This document shows, one piece after another, positions 21,761 through 30,016 of a stretch of DNA of 39,049 nt. Every line of letters starts with the position of its first letter. Within the stretch, counting starts at the first letter, position 1. The notes beneath the pieces were generated by a model. That model saw nothing but the letters and a program-made list of their open reading frames with translations, made no database searches and had not been told where the DNA came from. Made by a program: the position numbers and the translations under genes. The stretch comes from Chloroflexi bacterium 54-19 (GTDB lineage Bacteria > Chloroflexota > Chloroflexia > Chloroheliales > Chloroheliaceae), in contig MKTJ01000082.1 of NCBI GenBank assembly GCA_001898225.1, positions 1 through 39,049 on the forward strand, written 5' to 3'.

Positions 21761-24541
21761 TCAGGCGACGCTAAAGCTGTAAGCGCCGGACCCTACTTCG
21801 ATAATAGTTGCTTCCTGGGTTTGTTTGACCCCGGTTACTCCCTCGACTCCTTCCAGGACTCGCCCGTTTTCGCTCACCTGTTGGCCCAGGCTGGCCGGAA
21901 GGACAACCGTTGCGGTGGTGTTGGCCGGGACGGTTACGTTGAGCAAAAACCGTCCATCTTCGCGTTGCCACCGGGAGGCGATTTCACCGTAAGGCGATTG
22001 GTAGGTGGCGGCGACCTCGGTCAACCCCCCGCCCGGTTGCGGTTGGAACCGGATATGTTTGTAGCCGGGGGCCGCCGGGGCGAGTCCGGCCACTACCCGG
22101 TAAAGCCAGTTCCCGATGGCGCCATACGAATAGTGGTTGAGAGAGTTCTGGGGAACACCTTCCTCGGTGATACCGTCCCAGCTTTCCCAGATGGTCGTCG
22201 CGCCTTTTTTGACCGAAAAGAGCCAGGAGGGGAGGGTTGTCTGCAAAAGGAGCTCGTAGGCGAGGTCGAGATAACCGTTGGCCCCCAGGACCTGGCAGAG
22301 GAAGGGGGTCGAAAGAAACCCGGTCCCCAGGTGAGTGCCACTTTCTCGGACCAGCCCGGCCAATCGCCCGGCGACGGTCGGGCGCAGGTTTTCGGGCACC
22401 AAGTCAAAAGCCAGGGCCCGTACATAGCTGGACTGTTTCTCCGGTAAAATGCGGCCATCTTCCCCGACGAACTCGGTGACATAGGCCGCTTTGACGCGGT
22501 CGGCCAGGTCCGAATATTCCTTTGCATCTTCGGTCTTGCCCAGTACGCGGGCTGTTTCGGCCAGGAGATGGGCCGAGTAGGCGAAGAAGGCTGTCGCCAC
22601 TTCGGGAACGCTGATAATCGGGGCGGCCTCCTCGTTGGCCCCGGCAAAGAGCAGGGGCGGTATCGGGTCGTTTGGTTCGAGCCATTCGCCCCAGTGGAAG
22701 TTGGTATCCCACAGGTAAAGCTCGTGTTCGAGCGGTTTTCGCTCCCGGTATTTAAGCTGGGTGTAGTTGCCGGGGGCATACTTTTCCTGGGCTTGCTTTC
22801 GCTGGTACTCGACCCAGGCTTGCATGCTGGGGTATTGTTCTTCCAGGATGCGTGTATCTCCGTAGACCTGGTAGAGTGTCCAGGGGATAATCGTGGCGGC
22901 ATCGCCCCAGCCTGCCGCGCCTTCCACCAGGTTTAATAAATCTCCGATACCGGGCGGCAACCCTTTCTGCGGCGTAGGGACAATGTTTTTCATCCGACCG
23001 TTCGGTTCCTGCTCAGCTGCCACATCTTTCATCCACTTGGTGAAAAACCCGGCGGTATCCATCAGGTAAGAACCGGTCGCGATAAATACCTCGGCGTCGC
23101 CGGTCCACCCGGCCCGTTCGCGGGTAGGGCAATCGGTTGGAATATCGAGGAAATTGCCTTTCTGGCTCCATAGAATATTGTGCTGTAACTGGTTCAGGAG
23201 CGGGTTGGAACTCACGAAAGTGCCGGTTCCGGCCATGTCCGAATAGATAGCAATGCCCGTGAAGTTGTCGGGGGTCGGGGTGCCGGGAAAACCTTTCACC
23301 CGCACATAGCGGAAACCGTGGGTGACAAACGCGGGGGTATAGATTTCCTCGCCCTCGCCTTTGAGAATATAGGTTGTCTCCTGGTCCGGTGCCGGCAAAA
23401 CTCCCTCCAACCCCAGGTGGGCTATCGTGAAATTGCCGTCTTTGTCCAGCGTCTCGCCATGTTTCAGATTCACGACAGTCCCGGCGGGGCCGCTAACTTT
23501 TAGCCGGACCACCCCGGAAAGATTCTGGCCCATATCGACCACCGTTTCTCCGTTGGGGGTGGTGAAAATTGCCACCGGCCTGAACTGCTCTTTATGTTTT
23601 ACGACCGGGCCGTTGGTGGCGACCAGGTTTGCCAGGCTGTAATCGGCTGTCTTTACGTTTTGCCACCCACCGTCATCAAAGCCCGGTTTGTTCCAGCCGG
23701 TTTGTTCCAGCCGCGCATCGTAAATCTCTCCGATTTGGGGGTCCGATTTGCGGATAGGCCCGGTCGCGCCTTTCCAGTCTTCGCCGGAAAGTATCAACTG
23801 CTCGGTGCCATCGGTGAAGCGCACCCGGAGTTGTAATAAAAGCCCCAGGGTTTTGCCGTAAAGATTCCGGATATGGACCCCGCTAACCGCACCGCGATAC
23901 CAGCCATCCCCCAGGGCGGTCCCGATAGCATTTTCGCCGTCCTGCAAAAGCCCGGTCACATCGTAAGCCTGATACTGTAGGCGATGGTCGTAACTGGTGT
24001 AGCCGGGAGTGTAGTAGGCGTCACCGACCCGTTCCCCGTTAAGAAATAGCTCGTAGATGCCGTGGGCGGTAACATAGACCCGCGCCGAAAGAATAGGGCG
24101 GTCGAGGGTAAAGCCGGTGCGAAGGTAAGGGCTGGGGTTATATTGTGTCGCGTCTTCGTCCCAGCCCGGCTCAATCCAGCGGGCTTGCCAGTCGGAAGAT
24201 TCCAATAAGCCCATCTCCCACCAGGCCGGTTCACTCCATTCCGAAACCCGGTTGGCGTTATCCCAGGCGCGGACCTGCCACTGGCAGCGCTGGCCGGATT
24301 GGAGGGCGGGTCCGGCATAGCTGACCAGGGTGGATTGGTCCGATACGACCTTTCCGCTGTCCCATAATTCTGTCTCGTCCTCGGTAACCCGCAGTTGGTA
24401 GGCGCTCTGAAGCGTTCCGCGCCGGTCGGAAATCACTTTCCAGCTAAGGCGAGGCCGGGCTACATCAATGCCAAGGGGATTTTGCAAAAATTCGCAGCGT
24501 AATTCTTGCACGCCAAGTGAATCCGGGGGAGGATTACTCAT
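21761..24541 (-). CDS. GH78 alpha-L-rhamnosidase (first of three)
   Basis: This 926-residue enzyme removes terminal alpha-L-rhamnose from glycosides. The N-terminal fibronectin-like region (SYAGPALQSGQRCQWQVRAWD) is followed by the beta-sandwich rhamnosidase N domain (about 150-330), a concanavalin-like domain, the six-hairpin catalytic domain (about 435-800) and a C-terminal beta domain. The catalytic-loop motif DCPTRERAGWTGD begins at Asp470 with Glu475 as candidate general acid; Glu786 in TIWESWD is the candidate general base. No signal peptide is seen, so it acts in the cytosol. GGAGG lies ten bases before the ATG. It follows the DeoR-type gene by 226 bp and precedes the polyol dehydrogenase in a leftward operon. 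Confidence 0.95.
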   Translation of the reverse strand: MSNPPPDSLGVQELRCEFLQNPLGIDVARPRLSWKVISDRRGTLQSAYQLRVTEDETELWDSGKVVSDQSTLVSYAGPALQSGQRCQWQVRAWDNANRVSEWSEPAWWEMGLLESSDWQARWIEPGWDEDATQYNPSPYLRTGFTLDRPILSARVYVTAHGIYELFLNGERVGDAYYTPGYTSYDHRLQYQAYDVTGLLQDGENAIGTALGDGWYRGAVSGVHIRNLYGKTLGLLLQLRVRFTDGTEQLILSGEDWKGATGPIRKSDPQIGEIYDARLEQTGWNKPGFDDGGWQNVKTADYSLANLVATNGPVVKHKEQFRPVAIFTTPNGETVVDMGQNLSGVVRLKVSGPAGTVVNLKHGETLDKDGNFTIAHLGLEGVLPAPDQETTYILKGEGEEIYTPAFVTHGFRYVRVKGFPGTPTPDNFTGIAIYSDMAGTGTFVSSNPLLNQLQHNILWSQKGNFLDIPTDCPTRERAGWTGDAEVFIATGSYLMDTAGFFTKWMKDVAAEQEPNGRMKNIVPTPQKGLPPGIGDLLNLVEGAAGWGDAATIIPWTLYQVYGDTRILEEQYPSMQAWVEYQRKQAQEKYAPGNYTQLKYRERKPLEHELYLWDTNFHWGEWLEPNDPIPPLLFAGANEEAAPIISVPEVATAFFAYSAHLLAETARVLGKTEDAKEYSDLADRVKAAYVTEFVGEDGRILPEKQSSYVRALAFDLVPENLRPTVAGRLAGLVRESGTHLGTGFLSTPFLCQVLGANGYLDLAYELLLQTTLPSWLFSVKKGATTIWESWDGITEEGVPQNSLNHYSYGAIGNWLYRVVAGLAPAAPGYKHIRFQPQPGGGLTEVAATYQSPYGEIASRWQREDGRFLLNVTVPANTTATVVLPASLGQQVSENGRVLEGVEGVTGVKQTQEATIIEVGSGAYSFSVA

Positions 24542-24612
24542 AAACTAAAAGCCTCCAAACTAGAGTGATTTAAGCAACTTTGATTGGCAAATCTGGAAAT
24601 TATTGAATTAAC

Positions 24613-24687
24613 GACTTTCGCTTTGAGCCTGGAAAAGCCAGGGTGTTAGCACTAAACCACCTCAAAAGAGTGTTTCAAGCGAAAGTC
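24613..24687. promoter_or_regulatory. Inverted repeat upstream of the leftward rhamnosidase, candidate DeoR operator pair
   Basis: GACTTTCGCTT (24613-24623) and AAGCGAAAGTC (24677-24687) are perfect 11-bp inverted arms 53 bp apart, 72-146 bp upstream of the GH78 start. Each arm carries the TTTCG/CGAAA half-site that recurs at the deoR-type and importer promoters. The distance would allow DNA looping by a tetrameric DeoR-family protein, which is inference. Confidence 0.5.
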
Positions 24688-24722
24688 CTGAAATTGAAGG
24701 ATTTAAGGCTTGAGGCGAACAG

Positions 24723-24745
24723 CGGGCCAACAATCCGGCCCGTTT
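24723..24745 (+). other. GC-rich hairpin between deoR-type and GH78 genes
   Basis: CGGGCC (24723-24728) and GGCCCG (24737-24742) form a 6-bp stem followed by TTTT on the plus strand. The neighbouring genes run leftward, so on their transcript the T-run is on the wrong side; it may only weaken read-through or protect the mRNA. Confidence 0.3.
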
Positions 24746-24767
24746 TGCTTAAATCCTGGGCTAAAAC

Positions 24768-25550
24768 TTAAACGACGATAACCTCGATGCCCCGTTCGCG
24801 GACCTGTTCTATCAGGTGCCTGGGTGTTGCCGAATCGGTGACAATGGTTTTGAGGCGGTCGGTTTTGCAGAAGGTGGCTAAAGCCACTTTGTCCCACTTG
24901 GTATGGTCAATCAGGGCTACCACCTCTTTAGCCGCCGCGACCATATCGCGTTTGAATAGGACTTCGTCCCGGTTAATATCGGTCAGGCCCTCGGCCAGCG
25001 AGAAGCCTTTCGCGCCCACAAAAGCGCGTTTGATATGGACATGCTGGAAGATGGTTTCTTCCAGGGTGCTTACCAGGGAATAGGCTTCCCAGCGGACCAA
25101 CCCGCCCGACATCAGGACCGAAATACCGGGCCGCCCGCACAACTCCATGGCGCTGCGCAGGTTGTTGGTAACCACCGTCAACTCTTTGTAGGTCCCAAGG
25201 GCGCGCACCAGGTAGAGCGAACTGGTGCTGGAGTCGAGCGCGATAGTTTCGCCGTCATCAACCAGTTTCGCGGCGGCAATCCCGATACGGGTCTTCTCCT
25301 GGTGTTGGAGCCGTTCACGGGTATCGAAACCGAGTTCGCTGGTAGTCCCGCTGACCAGAATCGCCCCGCCGTGGGTTCTTACAATAGGTTTCAGGTTCGC
25401 CAACCAGGCCAGGTCTTTGCGGATAGTCACCTCGGAAACCGCGAAAAGACGACTTAGTTCGGGTACGGTGGCGCGTTGCTGTTCTTCCAGGATGGCAATG
25501 ATTTGCTGGCGCCGCTCGTGAGTGAACAGGTCAGAGCGATTGGTTGTCAT
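24768..25550 (-). CDS. DeoR-family sugar-responsive repressor
   Basis: This 260-residue regulator has an N-terminal DeoR helix-turn-helix (about 10-65; HERRQQIIAILEEQ, LSRLFAVSEVTIRKDLAWL) and a C-terminal sensor domain (about 85-250) of the sugar-phosphate isomerase-like fold, including DSSTSSLYLVRAL and GLTDINRDEVLFKRDM. Such proteins repress carbohydrate genes and release DNA on binding a phosphorylated sugar. The ATG at 25550 has AGGA about eleven bases upstream. The gene is divergent from the ABC importer and heads the leftward rhamnosidase operon. TTTCG-type direct repeats at its own and the importer promoter point to autoregulation plus control of the locus. Confidence 0.93.
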   Translation of the reverse strand: MTTNRSDLFTHERRQQIIAILEEQQRATVPELSRLFAVSEVTIRKDLAWLANLKPIVRTHGGAILVSGTTSELGFDTRERLQHQEKTRIGIAAAKLVDDGETIALDSSTSSLYLVRALGTYKELTVVTNNLRSAMELCGRPGISVLMSGGLVRWEAYSLVSTLEETIFQHVHIKRAFVGAKGFSLAEGLTDINRDEVLFKRDMVAAAKEVVALIDHTKWDKVALATFCKTDRLKTIVTDSATPRHLIEQVRERGIEVIVV

Positions 25551-25571
25551 ATTATAATGTTCCTAATGGTA

Positions 25572-25586
25572 TTTCGTTTAATTTCG
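25572..25586. promoter_or_regulatory. Candidate DeoR operator at its own promoter
   Basis: TTTCG occurs twice at exactly 10-bp period (25572-25576 and 25582-25586); read along the deoR transcript this is CGAAA-N5-CGAAA. It starts 15 bp past the -10 box. The same arrangement and orientation is found at the importer promoter. Confidence 0.55.
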
Positions 25587-25601
25587 AAACTGGTTTGTAT
25601 A

Positions 25602-25631
25602 TATATATAATCAAAACCGAATTACTGTCAA
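25602..25631 (-). promoter_or_regulatory. Sigma-70 promoter of the deoR-type gene
   Basis: On the minus strand, TTGACA (complement of 25626-25631) and TATATA (complement of 25602-25607) are separated by 18 bp, about 50 bp before the ATG. A TTTCG half-site at 25635-25639 abuts the -35 and a TTTCG pair at 25572-25586 lies just after the start point. Confidence 0.65.
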
Positions 25632-25944
25632 GTCTTTCGTTAAGAAACTTTTAGTAAATAAATGGAGCCCTTTGCATTTTCCACAAACGATTTAAGCCGG
25701 AAAAAAATCTTTTAAGAAACCATTATTTGCCTACAAGTTGATTGCGATTTACCGCCTTTTGAAGCCGTGTAGGGAGAGTTACCCGTTAATTTTGGGGCTC
25801 GCAGGCCCAAAATCGGGGTATTTTTTAACTGCCGGCCCACTTTCCCAGGCTAAAAGACGCTTAAAACCAGTTTATCCTATTTCGATTTTTTTTGCATTTA
25901 AATAATATTTGCAAAGGTGTTTTATTTCACAAATACAAAATCTA

Positions 25945-25973
25945 TTGACTCCATTCTTTTGTCGTGCTATAAG
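25945..25973 (+). promoter_or_regulatory. Sigma-70 promoter of the ABC importer operon
   Basis: TTGACT (25945-25950) and TATAAG (25968-25973) are separated by 17 bp, a near-consensus promoter facing the lipoprotein gene 394 bp downstream. Operator-like repeats begin nine bases after the -10. Confidence 0.7.
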
Positions 25974-25982
25974 ATAAACATC

Positions 25983-26017
25983 CGAAATCTACCGAAACTA
26001 AAAAAATCCTAGCGAAA
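25983..26017. promoter_or_regulatory. Candidate DeoR operator at the importer promoter
   Basis: CGAAA lies at 25983-25987, 25993-25997 and 26013-26017, spaced 10 and 20 bp and so on one helical face. The cluster covers the expected start point of the promoter at 25945-25973, where a bound repressor would block initiation. Confidence 0.55.
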
Positions 26018-26133
26018 AGACACGAACTGTAAATCTCATAGGTATTGCAGCGGTGCGATACCATAAACAAATTTTGTAGTAAATGGTGCAAAATTTGAGT
26101 AATCACCTATGGTGTTGGGAAAAGGAGGGTCTT

Positions 26134-26190
26134 ATGTGGTTAACCCTTTTAACAGGATTCCAGGCTTATCGCTGCACCATCCCCACCTGA
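26134..26190 (+). CDS. Possible 18-residue leader peptide
   Basis: An ATG with AAAGGAGGG five bases upstream opens an 18-codon frame, MWLTLLTGFQAYRCTIPT, ending in TGA. It lies within the long leader of the importer operon, 177 bp before the lipoprotein start. The ribosome binding site is among the best in the window, yet the frame is too short to judge by composition. It may be a regulatory upstream ORF or chance. Confidence 0.35.
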   Translation: MWLTLLTGFQAYRCTIPT

Positions 26191-26366
26191 TACCAGAATG
26201 TAAGCGGGGGACAACCGGAAAGAAAGCTTAAAATTTCTTTTAAGTCCTTTTAGTTGTAGACCCACTCCTTTAGTCCCTATCAGTTCAATACCCGACTTAT
26301 AACAGGTTCTGCTTTTTAAACAAATGAAGCAGGTTTATTAAAGCTTGTCTTCAGGAGGAGGAAAGA

Positions 26367-27974
26367 ATGCACTCGAAGCGTTTAGTTTCAACTGCTTTAA
26401 CTTTGCTTTTTGCCCTGAGCCTGGTCATGGCGGCCTGCGGTGACAATACCGCGACTACCGCCCCGGCCACCACTGCCGCCAGTGCCGCGACGACGGCGGC
26501 AGGCGCGGCTACCACCGCGGCGGGAGCAGCAACTACTGCCGCTGCCAGCACCACCGCAGCCGCAGGGGCCGCGACGACTGCCGCTGCCAGTGGCGGCAAG
26601 AAGGTTTCCGGCGAAATTTCGGTCTATCTCAACGCGTATTATGACCCGACCGCCGATAAAGAAACCGCCGACCTCATGACCAGCATCGCCAAAGAGTATG
26701 AGACGGCTCACCCCGGCACCAAGATAAATTTGGTAGCGGCGGTCCCGGCGGGCACCGACCTGGAAGCCTGGCTGGCTGCTCGTATGGCTGCTAACCAGTC
26801 GCCGGATATTATGTGGCAGCAGTTCGGCACCCGTAACCAGCGCGCCAGCACCTGGTGGGTGCCGCTCAACCAGTACCTGAATGCCCCGAACCCCTATATT
26901 GCGGCGGGCACTCCCGGCCATGATAAATGGTCCGATTCACTGCCCGATTATGTGTTGAGCCAGACCAAAGCCGCCGACGGCAACTGGTACCAGGTTTCCC
27001 TCGACTGGGTCGAGACCGGCCTCTACTACAACAAAGACCTTTTCGCCAAGGCCGGGGTTGACCCGACTTCCTGGAAAAGCTGGGGCGAGTTTGTGACGGA
27101 TATGCAGAAGGTCAAATCGGCGACCAACGTCAACCCGCTCGGTATGTTCATTGCCCAGCAGGGCTGGTCGAACTGGTGGTGGGTGGACGATATGCTCCTG
27201 ACCGCTAACTGGGCCGACAAAGCCAACGATTTCTATCTGGACAAGTACAAGACCGCCGATGCGACCCGCCAGTTGAACCCTGAAGAAGTGGCTAAGGCCA
27301 TTATCGACGGCAAATTGAACGCGACTGATGCCCGGATGGACAACTATCTCAAGATGTCCAAAGATTATTACAGCCTCCTGCCGAGTGACGCTAACAGCAT
27401 CCCGAACCTGGACGAACTCGACCCGCTTTTCTATACTGGCAAAGTCGCTTCGGTCTGGACCGGCACCTGGAAGAACAAACCGTATGAGAAGAACATCCCC
27501 TTCAATTACGGCGTAGCCTATCTGCCGCCATTCACCAAGGCTGACGCGCCAGGTGCGACAGGCTCGGCTTACCGGGTGGGTGGTCCCAGCAGCGCCGGTC
27601 AGTACGGTATTGCGCAGTCCGCCGTTAAGGCCGGTAAACTCGATTTGGCCCTGGACTTCCTCCAGTTCATCAGCGCTCCGCAAAACTTTGGCCGGTTGGC
27701 CCAGACCTTCGGCGGTTATATCCCAATGGTGAAGGGTTCGCAGACCGGGCAGGTTATGCAGGGCTTCACCAAAATCAGCCAGTTGCCCGAACGCCTTTTC
27801 AATGACCCGGACAACCGCCTGTCCGTCGAGTCCGGCAACCAGTGGTCCCAGGCGATGCAAGCCTTCTTCCTCGGTCAGACAGATGTTGCAGCGACCAAAA
27901 CCAAATTGCAAGAAATCTGGATGAACGGCGCGAAGCAGCTTTGTACCACCCAGAAATACGACTGGTGCAAATAG
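26367..27974 (+). CDS. ABC sugar-binding lipoprotein (family 1 extracellular solute-binding protein)
   Basis: This 535-residue lipoprotein captures a carbohydrate outside the membrane and hands it to the permeases encoded next. A lipoprotein signal peptide ends in LVMAAC with lipidated Cys24. A long Ala/Thr/Gly-rich linker (about 27-76) follows and holds the binding domain away from the membrane. The remainder has the bilobed family 1 layout (PDIMWQQFGTRN, DLFAKAGVDPTSWKSWGEF). AGGAGGAGG precedes the ATG. Context suggests rhamnosylated oligosaccharides or glycosides as ligand, which is inference. The linker DNA is GC-rich and repetitive, so its length may vary between strains. Confidence 0.93.
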   Translation: MHSKRLVSTALTLLFALSLVMAACGDNTATTAPATTAASAATTAAGAATTAAGAATTAAASTTAAAGAATTAAASGGKKVSGEISVYLNAYYDPTADKETADLMTSIAKEYETAHPGTKINLVAAVPAGTDLEAWLAARMAANQSPDIMWQQFGTRNQRASTWWVPLNQYLNAPNPYIAAGTPGHDKWSDSLPDYVLSQTKAADGNWYQVSLDWVETGLYYNKDLFAKAGVDPTSWKSWGEFVTDMQKVKSATNVNPLGMFIAQQGWSNWWWVDDMLLTANWADKANDFYLDKYKTADATRQLNPEEVAKAIIDGKLNATDARMDNYLKMSKDYYSLLPSDANSIPNLDELDPLFYTGKVASVWTGTWKNKPYEKNIPFNYGVAYLPPFTKADAPGATGSAYRVGGPSSAGQYGIAQSAVKAGKLDLALDFLQFISAPQNFGRLAQTFGGYIPMVKGSQTGQVMQGFTKISQLPERLFNDPDNRLSVESGNQWSQAMQAFFLGQTDVAATKTKLQEIWMNGAKQLCTTQKYDWCK

Positions 27975-28006
27975 CCAGGGTTGGCGTTCCCTTCTAAGCT
28001 AATTGC

Positions 28007-28045
28007 TTTACACCAGGGCCGGTTTACGACTGGTCCTGGTGTAAA
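28007..28045 (+). other. Strong stem-loop between binding-protein and permease genes
   Basis: TTTACACCAGGGCC (28007-28020) pairs with GGTCCTGGTGTAAA (28032-28045), 14 bp with one G-U pair and an 11-base loop. No T-run follows. Such hairpins commonly stabilise the binding-protein mRNA and reduce downstream transcription so the lipoprotein exceeds the permeases. Confidence 0.7.
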
Positions 28046-28066
28046 GGTTTGATTGAGGTTTATTGG

Positions 28067-29011
28067 ATGAAAAACGAAACGCAAACCATTGCGCCCGCTC
28101 GCATCAAACCCAGGGTCAACCGGGGGTCCATCCCCATTTATATACCTTATTTGTTCTTAATCCCGGCCTTTATTCTCCTGACAATCTTTCGCTACATCCC
28201 GGCAGTTTCCGCTGTTTTTCACTCCTTTACCCAATGGGATGGCACCTCCGAAGGCACCTGGGTGGGCTTGCAGCAGTACCAGACTGCGTTCGCCGACCCT
28301 GTTTTTATGCGCTCGATGAGTAATATTCTCGTCTATACCCTGGCGCGGACGGTCCTGACTACCGTAATGGCGATTATCGGAGCCGAACTGGTCTATAACA
28401 TCACCAGTGTCGGAACGCGCCATTTCTGGCGGGTAGTATTCACGGTACCCCTGGTTATTCCGACCACGGTCGTCTATCTAATCTGGCGGCGGGTCTATTC
28501 GGGCGACATCGGTCTGTTGAACGATTTCCTGGGTTTTATCGGGCTTAGTTCCCTGGAGAAACCGTGGTTAGGTAATAGTGATACCGCTCTTGGGGCCTTA
28601 ATATTTGTCGGCTTTCCCCTGGTTTCTTCTTTTGGATTTCTGGTATTGCTGGCCGGGCTGGAAAACCTGCCCCAGGAGGTCAATAGTGCTGCGCTGCTGG
28701 ACGGCTGTAGCCGGTTCCGGCGCATTTTCGCGATTGACTTACCGGCTATCCGGGGACCGCTGGCTTTCGTAGCCATTTTGAGTATCAATGCCGGGTTGCA
28801 GGAATTTGCCCCGATGCTCATCATGACCAACGGCGGCGGGCCGGTCAATGCCACCCAATCGCCGGGTCTTTATTTGTACCAGCAAGCCTTTACTTATAAC
28901 AAATATGGTTACGCTTCGGCCATTGGTACGTTGTTAATGCTCCTTACCCTTGTATTCAGTATATTTATTCTGGCGGCGCGTTACAGGAGGGCGATTGATG
29001 TTGAAGTCTAA
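28067..29011 (+). CDS. ABC sugar permease, MalF-type (CUT1)
   Basis: This is a 314-residue integral membrane permease with about six transmembrane helices, the first at about residues 25-50 (YIPYLFLIPAFILLTIF). The coupling-helix motif that contacts the ATPase is NSAALLDGCSRFRRIFAIDLP. The ATG at 28067 is chosen because GAGG lies eight bases upstream; a TTG at 28049 is in frame but poorly supported. It overlaps the next permease by 14 bases. No ATPase gene is present in the cluster, so a shared MsmK/MalK-type ATPase from elsewhere is expected. Confidence 0.93.
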   Translation: MKNETQTIAPARIKPRVNRGSIPIYIPYLFLIPAFILLTIFRYIPAVSAVFHSFTQWDGTSEGTWVGLQQYQTAFADPVFMRSMSNILVYTLARTVLTTVMAIIGAELVYNITSVGTRHFWRVVFTVPLVIPTTVVYLIWRRVYSGDIGLLNDFLGFIGLSSLEKPWLGNSDTALGALIFVGFPLVSSFGFLVLLAGLENLPQEVNSAALLDGCSRFRRIFAIDLPAIRGPLAFVAILSINAGLQEFAPMLIMTNGGGPVNATQSPGLYLYQQAFTYNKYGYASAIGTLLMLLTLVFSIFILAARYRRAIDVEV

Positions 29012-29873
29012 TGTTCGACCGGCTAGAGACCCCTACGCTATTACTTTCTCGCACCGGTTACGCCTGATTTTCCGGGATTGGCACTTAAACCTGGTCCTGG
29101 GTATTTTAGCGATTATCACCTATGTGCCACTGGTGGTGGTCTTGTTCAACTCGTTTAAGGATACCCGCCAGTTCTTTACCCAGTTCTGGTTACCCCAATG
29201 GCCGCTCCACCTTGACGGTTATTCCAGGGCCTGGCCGAGCATCTCCGAGAACCTTATCAATACGGTTATTTACACCGCCCCCACGGTGGTAATAACCCTG
29301 ATAGTCTCGGCCCTGACCGGTTACGCTTTCGCCCGCTACCGTTTTCCAGGCCGCGAAATCCTCTTTTTCCTTATCCTGCTCATAATAATGCTGCCGGGTA
29401 TTTTGTTAGTGATACCAATGTTTACCCAGATTGTAAGCTGGAACTGGCAAAATAGTGTCCAGTCAATCGTCTTGCCCTATAGCGCAGTGCAGGTACCGCT
29501 TGGCATGTTTTTGATGCGGACTTTCTTTGAAACCTTACCGGCTAACTATTTCGAGGCAGCCCGGATTGACGGCGCGAACGAACTGCAATTGTTTAATCGC
29601 ATTGCTTTGCCGCTGGCCTTACCGGCCTTCGCCACATTGGCGATTGTCACTTTGTTGTTCTCCTGGAATGATATAATCTGGCCGCTAATCGCACTTTTCG
29701 ATAACCATAAATACCCGATTTCGATTGGCGTGCTGGCTTTCAACACGACCACTTCCACCGATTACGGCGCGACCTTTGCGGCTTACGTAATGGCATCGCT
29801 CCCGCTCCTTCTGCTCTTTAGTTTTACGGCCCGGCGGTTTATGGCAGGTCTGTCCGGTGGCATCAGTTTGTAA
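28998..29873 (+). CDS. ABC sugar permease, MalG-type (CUT1)
   Basis: This is the second permease of the importer, about 291 residues, with six transmembrane helices beginning near residue 28 (LNLVLGILAIITYVPLVVV). The EAA motif reads YFEAARIDGANELQLFNRIALPL. The start at 28998 has AGGAGG seven bases upstream and overlaps the end of the first permease, so the pair is translationally coupled. The frame stays open further upstream to 28950, but no ribosome binding site supports that start. It forms a heterodimer with the preceding permease. Confidence 0.93.
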   Translation: MLKSNVRPARDPYAITFSHRLRLIFRDWHLNLVLGILAIITYVPLVVVLFNSFKDTRQFFTQFWLPQWPLHLDGYSRAWPSISENLINTVIYTAPTVVITLIVSALTGYAFARYRFPGREILFFLILLIIMLPGILLVIPMFTQIVSWNWQNSVQSIVLPYSAVQVPLGMFLMRTFFETLPANYFEAARIDGANELQLFNRIALPLALPAFATLAIVTLLFSWNDIIWPLIALFDNHKYPISIGVLAFNTTTSTDYGATFAAYVMASLPLLLLFSFTARRFMAGLSGGISL

Positions 29874-29883
29874 TTTCCAAAAG

Positions 29884-29920
29884 GACGGGGCGTAGTAGTC
29901 TTACCACTACCGCCCCGGTC
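29884..29920 (+). other. GC-rich hairpin after the second permease
   Basis: GAC-GGGGCG (29884-29892) pairs with CGCCCC-GGTC (29911-29920), with a one-base bulge and partial pairing inside the loop. There is no T-run; it may be a weak terminator or processing site separating importer from rhamnosidase expression. Confidence 0.45.
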
Positions 29921-30016
29921 TCTTGCAAAAAGTCCCGGTAAAAGCCGGGTCAGGTAGTCCGTCCGGGCCGCTTTAACGGCCCTTGTCCTTTGTTACAACG
30001 AACAGGAAAGGTAATA

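Larger units (their letters stand above)
25551..26366. other. Long divergent control region of the rhamnoside locus
   Basis: This 816-bp AT-rich gap separates deoR from the importer. It holds a leftward promoter (25602-25631), a rightward promoter (25945-25973), CGAAA-type operators near both, an 18-codon mini-ORF with strong ribosome binding site (26134-26190) and an AT hairpin CTTAAAA-TTTC-TTTTAAG at 26227-26244. The importer mRNA would have a leader of about 385 bases. The stretch 25660-25930 shows nothing I can name. Confidence 0.6.

Noticed and set aside
26937..27911. Open frame of 324 codons opposite the binding-protein gene
   Set aside because: Antisense shadow; the plus-strand frame has clear lipoprotein features and a strong ribosome binding site.
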